49,831 nt of DNA from Mollicutes bacterium (GTDB taxonomy: Bacteria; Bacillota_I; Bacilli_A; Izemoplasmatales; Izemoplasmataceae), in the NCBI GenBank assembly GCA_003553945.1, contig PWEL01000001.1, forward strand, positions 1-49,831. Direction: 5' to 3'. The notes beneath the pieces are model-generated. The model had not been told where the DNA came from. It saw nothing but the letters and a program-made list of their open reading frames with translations, and did no database searches. The stretch's first letter is position 1. Each line of letters starts with the position of its first letter. Shown here piece by piece: positions 1 through 8,318 of the stretch. The translations under genes and the position numbers were made by a program.

Positions 1-115
1 CCTTGGGGCTGCTCATTTTTTCTTTCACTCTTTGGATGGCTGTCCGGATGAACTGTTTCTTGTTTCTCCCTTTGAGCACCAGATCGCCATAACGGACCAG
101 TATTCTCTCTGGCAT
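1..115 (-). CDS. thiI: ThiI N-terminus, partial (tRNA 4-thiouridine synthase)
   Basis: Only the first 38 codons lie inside the window; the gene runs off the left edge. ThiI activates tRNA uridine-8 for sulfur transfer to give 4-thiouridine, and in some bacteria also feeds sulfur to thiamine synthesis. The translated start reads MPERILVRYGDLVLKGRNKK, which matches the conserved ThiI opening (I-L-x-R-[YF]-G-[DE]-L-x-L-K-G-[KR]-N). The ATG at 115 follows a GAGGTG ribosome site at a normal distance. THUMP and PP-loop domains should follow outside the window. SufS or another cysteine desulfurase would be the sulfur donor. Confidence 0.8.
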   Translation of the reverse strand, partial: MPERILVRYGDLVLKGRNKKQFIRTAIQRVKEKMSSPK

Positions 116-202
116 GCCGAATCACCTCGTAAACATATCCATTGTATCATATCCATTGCATTTTCACCGCTTTTTTTATATCATTCGGGTGAGGTGAAGG
201 CT

Positions 203-682
203 ATGTTCATTCCTGTAGAAAAAAGCAAGGACAAGACGACAAACTATGAGCGGCTTCTGGATACCCTCCCCCACTACATAGACCAAAAGGACCCCTGGTA
301 CACGGTCTTATCCAACGCATCCGCCATCATCGACTACTTCCTCGATGAGATCAACTGGATCGGCTTTTATGTCAATGAAGAGGATGCGCTTTATCTCGGC
401 CCCTTCCAGGGCGTCGCCGCCTGCACGAAGATTCACATCGGCCATGGCGTGTGCGGCACCGCCGCGGAAAAAAGAGAAACCGTCAAGGTCGATGATGTGG
501 AGGCGTTCCCCGGCCATATCACCTGCGACGCCGATTCGAAGAGCGAGATTGTCGTCCCGCTCATCAGGGAGGACGTCCTGCTCGGAGTCCTCGACATCGA
601 CAGCCCTGTGCTCGGGCGTTTCGACGAGACCGACAGGGACTATCTCGAAAAGGCGGCCGCACTTATAGTTGACAAAATATAA
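203..682 (+). CDS. msrC: Free methionine-(R)-sulfoxide reductase, GAF-type
   Basis: This 159-residue single GAF-domain protein reduces free methionine-(R)-sulfoxide in the cytoplasm, repairing oxidised free methionine. The family signature is clear: GPFQG, then A-C-T-K-I, then G-V-C-G-T-A, then F-P-G-H-I-T-C-D-A, then S-E-I-V-V-P-L. All three family cysteines are present. The frame stays open upstream to base 32, but the ATG at 203 is chosen because GAGGTGAAGG sits just before it and the protein then has the normal family length. It is divergent from thiI. The -35 box of the rpsD promoter lies inside its last codons. Confidence 0.88.
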   Translation: MFIPVEKSKDKTTNYERLLDTLPHYIDQKDPWYTVLSNASAIIDYFLDEINWIGFYVNEEDALYLGPFQGVAACTKIHIGHGVCGTAAEKRETVKVDDVEAFPGHITCDADSKSEIVVPLIREDVLLGVLDIDSPVLGRFDETDRDYLEKAAALIVDKI

Positions 683-697
683 CCCCTGTCATATAAT
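669..697 (+). promoter_or_regulatory. Consensus promoter of rpsD
   Basis: TTGACA at 669-674 and TATAAT at 692-697 are separated by exactly 17 bases, a perfect sigma-A type promoter. The -35 lies within the end of the preceding gene. Transcription should begin near 704, leaving a leader of about 165 bases before rpsD. Confidence 0.88.
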
Positions 698-704
698 GTT
701 CTAG

Positions 705-868
705 CATGCGTAATAAAGGCAGCTACACATATCGCTTGGGCGAACAGGACGATCCGCGTTAGCGGCCTTCTAGTAGTCTCTGCTGGCGAGACGAACGTCG
801 TAAAATCGTTCTGCACTCAAGGGGTTGTGGACTCCTTCATGCGCAAAAACATAAAAGGAGGAATACGT
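705..868 (+). ncRNA. Structured 5' leader of rpsD (probable S4 autoregulatory leader)
   Basis: This is the untranslated stretch between the perfect promoter and the rpsD start. By eye it contains several hairpins: CCGC/GCGG at 754-765, GTCTC/GAGAC at 776-792 and GAACG/CGTTC at 793-811. In Bacillus, S4 represses its own mRNA by binding such a leader, so autoregulation is a reasonable inference. I could not align it to a known model, and the fold is only read by eye. No convincing leader peptide was seen. Confidence 0.5.
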
Positions 869-1468
869 ATGGCCCGTTACACAGGCCCGCAATGGAAGAT
901 TTCAAGACGCCTGCGCTACTCGACGCTCGAGACAGGCAAGGAACTCGGAAAACGTCCCTATCCCCCCGGACAGCACGGACAGCGTCGCGGAAAACCCAGC
1001 GAATACGCGCTTCAGCTTCAGGAGAAACAGAAGGTCCGTCACACCTACGGTGTGAACGAACGCCAGTTCAAGAAGATCTTCAACGAAGCGCACAGGATGA
1101 AAGGCCGCCATGGCGAGAACTTCCTGTTCTTGCTTGAAAGCCGCCTCGACAACCTCGTCTATCGCGCCGGTTTCGCAAAGACACGCCGTCAGGCACGTCA
1201 GCTTGTCAACCACGGACATTTCCGCGTCGATGGCAAGAGCATCGACATCCCTTCCTACCGCGTCAGGGTCGGCCAGAAGGTCGAACTCAAGGACCGGGCG
1301 AAGGATTTCGAGTTCATCAAGGAAAATCTTGAAAGCACGGACGAGCGCCTCGGATACATCGATTACGATGATGAGAACAAAGCGTTCACTTATACACGCT
1401 TCCCCGAGCGCAGCGAGATTCTCACCGACATCAAAGAGAACTTCGTCGTCGAATTCTACAACCGTTAA
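869..1468 (+). CDS. rpsD: 30S ribosomal protein S4
   Basis: S4 is a 16S rRNA-binding primary assembly protein of the small subunit and often represses its own translation. The 199-residue product opens MARYTGPQWKISRRL and carries the S4 domain (residues about 90-155: R-L-D-N-L-V-Y-R-A-G-F, R-Q-A-R-Q-L-V-N-H-G-H-F). It ends in the usual E-F-Y-N-R-type tail. It is the cysteine-free form, without the N-terminal zinc-binding cysteines. AAAGGAGG precedes the ATG at 869; the in-frame codon at 827 is rejected as start. The gene is a single transcription unit with its own promoter and terminator. Confidence 0.97.
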   Translation: MARYTGPQWKISRRLRYSTLETGKELGKRPYPPGQHGQRRGKPSEYALQLQEKQKVRHTYGVNERQFKKIFNEAHRMKGRHGENFLFLLESRLDNLVYRAGFAKTRRQARQLVNHGHFRVDGKSIDIPSYRVRVGQKVELKDRAKDFEFIKENLESTDERLGYIDYDDENKAFTYTRFPERSEILTDIKENFVVEFYNR

Positions 1469-1476
1469 ACCACACC

Positions 1477-1509
1477 AAGCGATGCCCGGCCATGGGCATC
1501 GCTTTTTTA
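1477..1509 (+). terminator. Rho-independent terminator after rpsD
   Basis: A ten-pair stem, AGCGATGCCC at 1478-1487 with GGGCATCGCT at 1494-1503, is followed by a T run. Confidence 0.88.
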
Positions 1510-1510
1510 T

Positions 1511-1540
1511 TAAAAAAGCAGGCCCGCTATCCGGGCCTGC
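1511..1540 (-). terminator. Rho-independent terminator after tpiA
   Basis: The stem GCAGGCCCG (1518-1526) with CGGGCCTGC (1532-1540) is followed on the minus strand by a T run (A run at 1512-1517 on the plus strand). It ends the pgk-HPr-tpiA transcript and sits back to back with the rpsD terminator. Confidence 0.85.
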
Positions 1541-1544
1541 CTAT

Positions 1545-2309
1545 TCATGAAACAGTCTTGAGCGCCGCATCCACCATGTAGAGGAAATCCTTGGCGGAGA
1601 GGCTCGCCCCTCCGACTAGAGCGCCGTCGATTTCAGGCATGTTGACAATCTCATCGATGTTCTTGCGCTTGACACTCCCTCCGTAGAGGATGCGGGTGTC
1701 ATCGCTCACTGAGGCGTCATAGAGAGTCTCGATCGTCTCACGGATCACACCGATGGCGTCATTGGCCTGATCGCTCGTCGCGGTCTTGCCGGTCCCGATG
1801 GCCCAGATGGGCTCATAAGCGATGACAATGCGTTTCACCTGCTCGCTTCCGAGACCTTCGAGCGCCTTTTTGACCTGCCCGCGCACGAACGTATCCGTAT
1901 CACCGGCTTCGCGTGTCTCCAGGCTCTCACCGACGCAGACAATCGGCGTGATGCCATAGCGGAAGGCCTGATGAATCTTTTTGTTGACGGCGGTGTCGGT
2001 CTCGTTGTAATAAGCCCTGCGTTCGCTGTGACCTATAATGACGTAGCCGACTCCCAGATTCTCCAGAAGATCCGCCGAGACCTCTCCGGTATAGGCGCCC
2101 TCGCTCTCTTCATGAATGTTCTGGGCACCGATGCGGAGATAATCCCCCTGACGCTTGACCAGATCCCTGAGAAGCGGAGCCTGCGGACACACAACAGAAT
2201 CGACGTATTCCTTGTTAGGAACCTGCATGTTGACGCTGTAGATGAACTGCAGTGCTTCATCGCGGTTCTTGTGCATCTTCCAGTTCCCTGCGATAACAGG
2301 CTTTCTCAT
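1545..2309 (-). CDS. tpiA: Triosephosphate isomerase
   Basis: This enzyme interconverts dihydroxyacetone phosphate and glyceraldehyde 3-phosphate in glycolysis. The 254-residue TIM-barrel protein has the three catalytic signatures: G-N-W-K-M-H near the start (Lys), I-I-G-H-S-E-R-R (His) and A-Y-E-P-I-W-A-I-G-T-G (Glu base), plus the late phosphate-binding L-Y-G-G-S-V and G-A-L-V-G-G-A-S. The start is the ATG at 2309 (MRKPVIAGNW); the longer open frame to 2393 would run into the HPr-like gene. Only a weak GGGGATT ribosome site precedes it, and translation is probably coupled to the gene 13 bases upstream. It is last in the pgk-HPr-tpiA operon. Confidence 0.97.
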   Translation of the reverse strand: MRKPVIAGNWKMHKNRDEALQFIYSVNMQVPNKEYVDSVVCPQAPLLRDLVKRQGDYLRIGAQNIHEESEGAYTGEVSADLLENLGVGYVIIGHSERRAYYNETDTAVNKKIHQAFRYGITPIVCVGESLETREAGDTDTFVRGQVKKALEGLGSEQVKRIVIAYEPIWAIGTGKTATSDQANDAIGVIRETIETLYDASVSDDTRILYGGSVKRKNIDEIVNMPEIDGALVGGASLSAKDFLYMVDAALKTVS

Positions 2310-2322
2310 CACAATCAATCCC

Positions 2323-2568
2323 CTATTCCAATAATTTCTCGATCTCGCCCAGTGCTTCCCCGGCATCCGGTCCCTCGGCGATGACATTGACATTCTCGCC
2401 GCTCGGGATGGCGAGAGAGATCAAGCTGAGGACGGACTTGGCGTCCACTGTCTGGTCCGCGTACTCCAGACGCACATCGGCGTCCATGTTTGAAGCGAGC
2501 TGGACAAGCTTAGAGGCCAGCACGGCGTGCAGGCCTTCTGTATTGTTGATGGTCATCTCTCGTTTCAT
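2323..2568 (-). CDS. HPr-like phosphocarrier protein with altered active-site loop
   Basis: This 81-residue protein has the HPr fold and both classic phosphorylation positions: His14 in G-L-H-A (HPr His15) and Ser45 in A-K-S-V-L-S-L (HPr Ser46). Normal HPr carries phosphate from enzyme I to sugar transporters, and its Ser46-phosphate form acts with CcpA. Here the residues after the His are Val-Leu instead of the nearly invariant Arg17-Pro18. Arg17 helps phosphotransfer, so sugar-PTS function is doubtful. A regulatory, Crh-like role is possible, though Crh lacks the His. It lies between pgk and tpiA with 24- and 13-base gaps, and AAAGGGG precedes the ATG. No other PTS gene is in the window. 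Confidence 0.85.
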   Translation of the reverse strand: MKREMTINNTEGLHAVLASKLVQLASNMDADVRLEYADQTVDAKSVLSLISLAIPSGENVNVIAEGPDAGEALGEIEKLLE

Positions 2569-2592
2569 CGGTATCCCCTTTCATGGAGGGTT

Positions 2593-3783
2593 TTATTTTT
2601 CATCGACACATTCAATGCCGGGCAGCGACTTGCCTTCAAGATATTCAAGGCTCGCGCCGCCGCCGGTGGAGATGTGGTCGATGGCATCTTCATAGCCGAA
2701 ATTTATCGCTGCGGAGGCGCTGTCGCCGCCGCCGAGAATGGTGGAGGCGTCAAGTCCGGATAACGTCTCGAGAAGCGCCTTGGTCCCTTTGGCGAAGTTG
2801 GAGAACTCGAAGACGCCGACGGGACCGTTCCATACAATGGTGTTGGCGTTCTGCAGAAGCTCGCGGTATCGCTCGACGGTCTTGGGGCCGATATCGAGGC
2901 CCTCTTCGCCTTCCCTGAGGTCGTCATAGTCGGCCACACGGCTTTCAGCGTCATTGGAGAACTCCGTCGCTGTGCGGAAATCCGTAGGGAGGAACAGCTT
3001 GCCCTCGGCTTTTTCCAGCAACGACTTAGCGAGGTCGATCTTGTCCTCTTCTACAACGCTGTTGCCGACTTCGAGGCCTTGAGCCTTCATGAACGTATAG
3101 CTCATTCCACCGCCAATCAGAATCATATCGGCCTTCTCAAGCAGGTTCTCGAGCACGCCGATCTTGTCGCTGACCTTGACGCCGCCCATGATGGCGATGA
3201 AAGGGCGGTCGGGGTTCTCGACAGCGTTGCCGAGGAACTTTATCTCTTTCTCAAGCAGGAACCCGGCGGCCACCTCGTCGGTATTCGAGGCGATGCCGAC
3301 ATTCGATGCGTGTTCCCTATGTGCGGTCCCGAAGGCGTCATTGACGAAAACATCGCCCAGGGAGGCCCAGTATTTTCCGAGTTCGCCGTCGTTTTTCGAT
3401 TCTTTCTTGCCATTCACATCTTCAAATCTCGTATTTTCAACCATGAGCACTTCGGAGGACTCGAGAGATGCGATCGCTGATTCGAGTGTTTCGCCGCGTG
3501 TCTCGGGAACGAATTTGACCTCGCGGCCGAGGTGTTCAGCCAGCGCTTCGCTGACAGGCTTCAAGGACTTTCCTTCCTTGTCCTTCTCTTCCTTGACGCG
3601 TCCCAGGTGGGAGAAAAGCACAATCCTGGCCTTCTTCTCGATAAGTGTCCTGATGGTGGGCAGCGCCTGCCTGATGCGGTTGTCATCAGTGATCCGGCCG
3701 TCCTCCATCGGTACATTGAAATCCACACGTACGAGTACGGTCTTGCCTTCTACCTCTACATCGCGGATTGTCTTCTTAGCCAT
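2593..3783 (-). CDS. pgk: Phosphoglycerate kinase
   Basis: This enzyme makes ATP from 1,3-bisphosphoglycerate in glycolysis. The 396-residue protein has the two-domain PGK pattern: [10 protein letters not shown] near the start, [32 protein letters not shown], and the nucleotide loop G-G-G-D-S-A-S-A near the C-terminus. The start [11 protein letters not shown] at 3783 follows AAGGAG. An ATG two codons earlier (3789) is also possible. It is the first gene of the pgk-HPr-tpiA operon, with a promoter at 3831-3860. Confidence 0.97.
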   Translation of the reverse strand: MAKKTIRDVEVEGKTVLVRVDFNVPMEDGRITDDNRIRQALPTIRTLIEKKARIVLFSHLGRVKEEKDKEGKSLKPVSEALAEHLGREVKFVPETRGETLESAIASLESSEVLMVENTRFEDVNGKKESKNDGELGKYWASLGDVFVNDAFGTAHREHASNVGIASNTDEVAAGFLLEKEIKFLGNAVENPDRPFIAIMGGVKVSDKIGVLENLLEKADMILIGGGMSYTFMKAQGLEVGNSVVEEDKIDLAKSLLEKAEGKLFLPTDFRTATEFSNDAESRVADYDDLREGEEGLDIGPKTVERYRELLQNANTIVWNGPVGVFEFSNFAKGTKALLETLSGLDASTILGGGDSASAAINFGYEDAIDHISTGGGASLEYLEGKSLPGIECVDEK

Positions 3784-3830
3784 GAACATCAATCTCCTTT
3801 TCAACGCATTATTCGAATATTACCAAATAT

Positions 3831-3860
3831 ATTATACTAAATAAGCGCGCATTAATCCAA
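3831..3860 (-). promoter_or_regulatory. Promoter of the pgk operon
   Basis: On the minus strand TTGGAT (3855-3860) and a perfect TATAAT (3831-3836) are 18 bases apart, about 45 bases upstream of pgk. Confidence 0.6.
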
Positions 3861-3903
3861 CAGAGACATTGCTTGAAAACACTTTCTTTTCCAAAAAACG
3901 CTT

Positions 3904-4320
3904 TCATCGACTGCTGAGCGATAACATCTTGATGCGTCGCAGAAAGGCCTTGGTTCCTTGATGTCGTCTATGCATCCTTTCGTATGGGACGTCCAGCAGG
4001 AGGACAGAGAGGTCCTTGAACAATATCTCGGTGCGTCCACCGAGGTCGCGGAGACTGAGCACGTCGAAAAAATTCACATAGACCGCCTCCGGCCGTCTTA
4101 TGGGCGCACTCCCGTAGAAACACATCGTCTCATTGATGTAGACGGGAAGGTTGTAGCGTCTCTCAAAGTGCTTCTTGAGGGCATCCATCCTCCCCTTGAA
4201 GGTCGTGAGCTCTTTGAGACAGAGACTGTTGAAGACCGATTGCATGCCTGAAGAAAGTGTATGGACCGTGTGGCCGTCATAAACTTCCACACCACCGGCG
4301 TTGCGCTTTATATAATACAT
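3904..4320 (-). CDS. ComK-like competence transcription factor
   Basis: This is a 138-residue basic protein. Its middle resembles ComK, the master activator of competence genes in Bacillus and relatives: L-P-V-Y-I-N-E-T-M-C-F-Y-G-S (compare the ComK block around C-R-F-F-G-S) followed by R-R-P-E-A-V-Y-V-N-F-F-D-V-L-S. It is shorter than B. subtilis ComK, as are other minimal ComK-like proteins. The ATG at 4320 has AAAGGAG seven bases upstream. It stands alone between the tkt terminator and the pgk promoter region. No K-box (AAAA-N5-TTTT) search was possible. If not ComK, it is an unknown small regulator. Confidence 0.55.
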   Translation of the reverse strand: MYYIKRNAGGVEVYDGHTVHTLSSGMQSVFNSLCLKELTTFKGRMDALKKHFERRYNLPVYINETMCFYGSAPIRRPEAVYVNFFDVLSLRDLGGRTEILFKDLSVLLLDVPYERMHRRHQGTKAFLRRIKMLSLSSR

Positions 4321-4390
4321 GTCATTCTCCTTTCACCCGGAATATACGCAGATGAAGGCGTCCTTTCTTTTCAGGCGCGCGGCTTTCATA

Positions 4391-4426
4391 AAAAGAACGG
4401 CGCAGTGCATCCTGCGCCGTTCTTTT
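4391..4426 (-). terminator. Terminator after transketolase
   Basis: A long stem, GAACGGCGCAG with CTGCGCCGTTC and a six-base loop, is followed on the minus strand by a T-rich tail. The structure is nearly symmetric, so it could act in both directions. Confidence 0.85.
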
Positions 4427-6377
4427 ACTGTTCAAGGTCTAGAAACCGCTCTGCGATAGCCTCGGGGGTGAAGCCGAAGTCCTCGAGAATCTTTCCGCCC
4501 TTCGCGCTCTTTCCGAACTTCTCGAGCCCCTTGACGTCCCGGGCGAACTGATACCATTGTCCGGCGCTTCCTAGCTCGATCGCCAGACGGCGGGTGCAGC
4601 TTGAGGGGAGAACCTTCTCCCTGATTGATTCCGGTTGCCGTTTGAATGCTTCCATGGACGGCATGGAGACAACCCGGACTTTGACGCCGTGTGTCTCTTC
4701 GAGGATCTCCTGCGCTTTCAGGGCAAGCTCCACCTCGCTGCCCGTCGCGATCAGGATTCCTTCGAAATCCTCGCGGTCGCTCGCGACATAGGCTCCCTGC
4801 TTAAAGGTCTCATAGGTGACATCGTTAAGCAGCGTGACCTTTTGCCGCGTCAGGGCCACAATTGTCGGTGTCGTGGTCTGTTCGACCGCATAGCGGAGTG
4901 CGTGCTTGGTCTCATTGGCGTTCGCCGGACGCAGCACATCGGTGTTCGGCGTGGCGCGGTAGACGCTCAGCTGTTCGATCGGTTCATGCGTCGGGCCGTC
5001 CTCGCCGACCGCAATGCTGTCATGAGTGAACAGGAAGATCGACGGTATGTGGGAGAGCGCCGCGATGCGGATGGCCGGTTTCATATAGTCGCTGAAGATG
5101 AGAAAGCCGCTCCCGACGCCTCTGAGTCCGGAGAGCGTGAGGCCGTTGACAATGGCGCCCATCGCGTGCTCGCGGACACCGAAGTTGATATTGCGGCCGG
5201 TGCGGTTCGTCCTGGTGAAATTGCCGTCGTTCCCTTTGACTTTCGTCGAGCCGCTCAAGTCAGCGGAACCACCGATGAGCGAGGGGAGCTCGTTGCTTAC
5301 TTCAGTGAATGCGGCTCCCATGCTTTTGCGCGTCGCATCAACCGTGCCGATGGGTTCAGGCTTGAGAATCTCGTTCCAATCAATATCCACATCGCTGTTC
5401 ATGATGCGTTTGAATGTCTCATAATCCTCGGGATAGCGTTTCTTGTATTTTTCGCAAGTGGCTCGCCAGTCTTCATAAGCCTTGTCGTTGGGTTCGACGA
5501 ACTGGTCGATGAAATCCTGATAGACGGATTTAGGAGGATCGAACGGCGCATAGGTATAGCCGAAGGCCTGACGCATATCCTCCGTCTCCTCCTTGCCTAT
5601 GGGAGCGCCATGCACAGCGCTCGTACCTGCTTTCGGCGATCCGTAGCCGATGATGCTCTTTATCTCTATGAAACTGGGGGTCTCAGTCGACTTGGCGTTT
5701 TCAATCGCTTTATCGAGCGCTTCAATGTCGTTCGAATCCTCGATGTACTGATAATCCCAGTTCATGCTTTCGACTTTCTGCCTCATGTCGTCGCTCACGC
5801 ATTCTTCCGTCGGACCGTCCAGCTGGACGTCGTTGGAATCGAACAGCACAATCAGCCGCTCGAGTCCGAGATGACCCGCAAGCGACATGCTCTCCATGGC
5901 GACACCTTCCTGGAGGTCGCCGTCCCCGACGAGCGTATAGGTGTAATGGTCGACAAGGTTGATGTCGTCCTTGTTGAACTTCCCGCGCAGGTGCGCTTCG
6001 GCGATCGCCATGCCGACGGCGGTGGAAATCCCCTGTCCGAGCGGACCTGTCGTCGCCTCGACACCGTCGGTCATTCCGTATTCGGGATGGCCGGGGGTGA
6101 TGGAGTCAAGCTGACGGAATCTTTTAAGGTCGTCGATGGTGATATCATAACCGGCGAAATGGAGCGTGGTGTAAAGCAGTGCGGACCCATGGCCCGCGGA
6201 GAGGACGAACCGGTCGCGGTTGAACCATTCTGATGCGTTGGGCGTCGCTTTCATGTGTTTCGTGAACAATCGATACACAACCGGCGCGGCGCCGAGTACA
6301 ATGCCCGGATGGCCGCTCTCGGCTTTATTGCACATGTCCACGCCTGTGAAGCGTATGGCGTTGATGCTATCCTTCAT
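4425..6377 (-). CDS. tkt: Transketolase
   Basis: This thiamine-diphosphate enzyme moves two-carbon units in the non-oxidative pentose phosphate pathway. The 650-residue protein has the full three-domain order. The thiamine/Mg motif G-D-G-D-L-Q-E-G begins near residue 147 and ends in S-N-D. The N-terminal block S-G-H-P-G and S-A-G-H-G-S-A-L-L-Y is present. The catalytic Glu block F-G-V-R-E-H-A-M-G is near residue 400, and F-L-F-T-H-D-S-I-A-V-G-E-D-G-P-T-H-E-P follows. MKDSINAIRF at 6377 is chosen because AAGGAGGAG is six bases upstream. It is a single-gene unit with its own terminator. Confidence 0.96.
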   Translation of the reverse strand: MKDSINAIRFTGVDMCNKAESGHPGIVLGAAPVVYRLFTKHMKATPNASEWFNRDRFVLSAGHGSALLYTTLHFAGYDITIDDLKRFRQLDSITPGHPEYGMTDGVEATTGPLGQGISTAVGMAIAEAHLRGKFNKDDINLVDHYTYTLVGDGDLQEGVAMESMSLAGHLGLERLIVLFDSNDVQLDGPTEECVSDDMRQKVESMNWDYQYIEDSNDIEALDKAIENAKSTETPSFIEIKSIIGYGSPKAGTSAVHGAPIGKEETEDMRQAFGYTYAPFDPPKSVYQDFIDQFVEPNDKAYEDWRATCEKYKKRYPEDYETFKRIMNSDVDIDWNEILKPEPIGTVDATRKSMGAAFTEVSNELPSLIGGSADLSGSTKVKGNDGNFTRTNRTGRNINFGVREHAMGAIVNGLTLSGLRGVGSGFLIFSDYMKPAIRIAALSHIPSIFLFTHDSIAVGEDGPTHEPIEQLSVYRATPNTDVLRPANANETKHALRYAVEQTTTPTIVALTRQKVTLLNDVTYETFKQGAYVASDREDFEGILIATGSEVELALKAQEILEETHGVKVRVVSMPSMEAFKRQPESIREKVLPSSCTRRLAIELGSAGQWYQFARDVKGLEKFGKSAKGGKILEDFGFTPEAIAERFLDLEQ

Positions 6378-6407
6378 AAGTAACTCCTCCTTGAACATTA
6401 TCACCGT

Positions 6408-6436
6408 ATTATAACGCAAAGGACGAAAAAATTAAA
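6408..6436 (-). promoter_or_regulatory. Probable promoter of tkt
   Basis: A perfect TATAAT (6408-6413, minus strand) is preceded at 17 bases by a weak -35 (TTTAAT). It lies about 30 bases upstream of the tkt ATG. Confidence 0.45.
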
Positions 6437-6464
6437 TCCCTTCCGACGGGTAAGCGTTTTTGTC

Positions 6465-7883
6465 TCAGCCGATGGAGCCTTCCATCTCCAGCTTGATGAG
6501 CTGGTTGAGCTCGACGGCGTATTCCATGGGGAGTTCTTTTGCAAAGGGCTCGATGAAGCCCATGACAATCATCTCCACGGCCTCGGATTCATCCAGACCG
6601 CGGCTCATCAGATAGAAGAGCTGCTCCTCGTCGACTTTCGACACACTCGCCTCATGCCTCACCTGTGCGGCATTGTTCTTGACGATATTGTGGGGGATGG
6701 TGTCCGACGTGCTCCTTTCATCGAGAATCATCGTATCGCATTCGACGTTGCTTCTAGCACCCAAGGCATCGTCCCCGTGATGGATGAGTCCCCGGTAGTT
6801 GACCTTGCCGCCGCGGGCGCTCATCGATTTCGAGACGATGGAGCTCGTCGTGTCCTTGCCGAGATGGACCATCTTGGCTCCCGTATCCTGGTGCATGCCT
6901 TCTCCGGCGAACGCTATGGAGATGGTCGTGCCCTTCGCACGGTCCCCTTTCAAGACACAGGCCGGGTATTTCATGTTGATGCCGCTGCCGATGTTGCCAT
7001 CAACCCACTCCATGTGCGCGTCTTCTTCAACAATGGCGCGTTTTGTGACGAGATTGACGATATTGTTGGCCCAGTTCTGGATGGTCGTGTAGCGGGCGTG
7101 GCCGCCCTTCTTCACATAAATCTCCACCGTTGCGGCGTGCAGACTGTCCGTCGTATATACCGGAGCGGTGCATCCTTCAACGTAATGCAGGCTAGCGCCT
7201 TCATCGACGATGATCAGCGTCCGCTCGAACTGCCCCATCTGTTCCGAGTTGATGCGGAAATAGGACTGCAATGGTTTCTCGACATGGACGCCCTTCGGTA
7301 CGTATATGAATGAACCGCCGCTCCACACCGCGCTGTTGAGCGCGGCATACTTGTTATCTTCAGGGGTCACCACTTTGGAGAAGTATTCCTTGAAGAGTTC
7401 CGGGTATTCCCTGAGGGCGGTGTCGGTGTCTAAAAAGACCACGCCCTGCGCCTCGAGCTCCTCAAGTGTCGAATGATAGACAACCTCGCTCTCGAACTGC
7501 GCACCGACGCCGGCGAGGAACTTCTGCTCGGCCTCGGGGATGCCGAGTCTGTCGAATGTGTTCTTGATATTCTCCGGGACATCGTCCCAGGAACGCTCGC
7601 TCTGCTCGGAAGGTTTCTTATAATAGGTGATGTCATCGAAATCCACACCGGAGAGGTCCGGGCCCCATGTAGGGATGGGTTTCCTCTTGAACGATTCATA
7701 CGCCTTCAGCCGGAAATCGAGCATCCATCGAGGTTCGTCCTTGATCCGCGATATGTCGCGGACGATATCCTCCGTGAGTCCCTTCCCGGTATCATAAAGG
7801 GGGTCGGCATCGGTTTTGAACCCGTATTTGTACTGTCCGATGATATCCTGTATCTTCTTTTTCGTCCCATCACTCATCATCAT
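6465..7883 (-). CDS. sufB: Fe-S cluster assembly scaffold SufB
   Basis: SufB is the core scaffold of the SufBCD complex, where Fe-S clusters are built in the cytoplasm. The protein of about 472 residues shows the family blocks: [40 protein letters not shown] and the C-terminal F-Y-L-M-S-R-G-L. Several ATG/GTG codons cluster at 7877-7889. I take the ATG at 7883, which overlaps the end of sufU, so translation is likely coupled. It is last in the sufC-D-S-U-B operon, the usual Bacillota order. Confidence 0.96.
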   Translation of the reverse strand: MMMSDGTKKKIQDIIGQYKYGFKTDADPLYDTGKGLTEDIVRDISRIKDEPRWMLDFRLKAYESFKRKPIPTWGPDLSGVDFDDITYYKKPSEQSERSWDDVPENIKNTFDRLGIPEAEQKFLAGVGAQFESEVVYHSTLEELEAQGVVFLDTDTALREYPELFKEYFSKVVTPEDNKYAALNSAVWSGGSFIYVPKGVHVEKPLQSYFRINSEQMGQFERTLIIVDEGASLHYVEGCTAPVYTTDSLHAATVEIYVKKGGHARYTTIQNWANNIVNLVTKRAIVEEDAHMEWVDGNIGSGINMKYPACVLKGDRAKGTTISIAFAGEGMHQDTGAKMVHLGKDTTSSIVSKSMSARGGKVNYRGLIHHGDDALGARSNVECDTMILDERSTSDTIPHNIVKNNAAQVRHEASVSKVDEEQLFYLMSRGLDESEAVEMIVMGFIEPFAKELPMEYAVELNQLIKLEMEGSIG

Positions 7884-8307
7884 CACCACCGAGGGTGTCC
7901 TCGAACGCCTGCCAGGCTATGGTCGCACACTTGATGCGGGCGGGGAACTGCTTAACACCCTGATAGGCCTCCGCATCCTCGAGTTCGACATCGGTGTCAT
8001 ACGATTGGCCGCTCACCATGTTGACGTACTGTGTGCTGATATATTGCGCTTCCTCGACGGGACGTCTCTTGAGCAGCGCGCTCAGGACACTCGCGCTCGA
8101 ACAACAGATACTGCAGCCGCTGCCTTCATGACGGATGTCCTTGACCTCGCCCCCTTCGACCAATGTCTGGATGGTCACATCGTCACCACAGCTCGGATTC
8201 CTTATATGGCTTTTGTTATAACGTTCATCATCCACAAGCCCCTTGTTCCTGGGGTTCTTGTAGTGTTCCATGATAATCTGTCTATAGAGATTCTCCATTC
8301 TGTTCAT
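7870..8307 (-). CDS. sufU: SufU zinc-dependent sulfur-transfer protein
   Basis: SufU accepts sulfur from the cysteine desulfurase SufS and passes it on for Fe-S assembly. In Gram-positives it is a zinc-dependent partner rather than an IscU scaffold. The 145-residue protein has the ligands in N-P-S-C-G-D-D, the cysteine-rich [12 protein letters not shown] and the late R-I-K-C-A-T-I-A-W. The region around residues 75-105 includes the insertion typical of SufU. AGGAGG overlaps the sufS stop. It is 4 bases from the ATG at 8310 and 7 from the ATG at 8307, so the latter is preferred. Confidence 0.95.
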   Translation of the reverse strand: MNRMENLYRQIIMEHYKNPRNKGLVDDERYNKSHIRNPSCGDDVTIQTLVEGGEVKDIRHEGSGCSICCSSASVLSALLKRRPVEEAQYISTQYVNMVSGQSYDTDVELEDAEAYQGVKQFPARIKCATIAWQAFEDTLGGDDDE

Positions 8308-8318
8308 CATGCATCCTC

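Noticed and set aside
4635-6233. 532-codon plus-strand frame opposite tkt
   Set aside because: Mirror frame of a clear transketolase, with no recognisable protein features; high GC leaves long antisense frames open.
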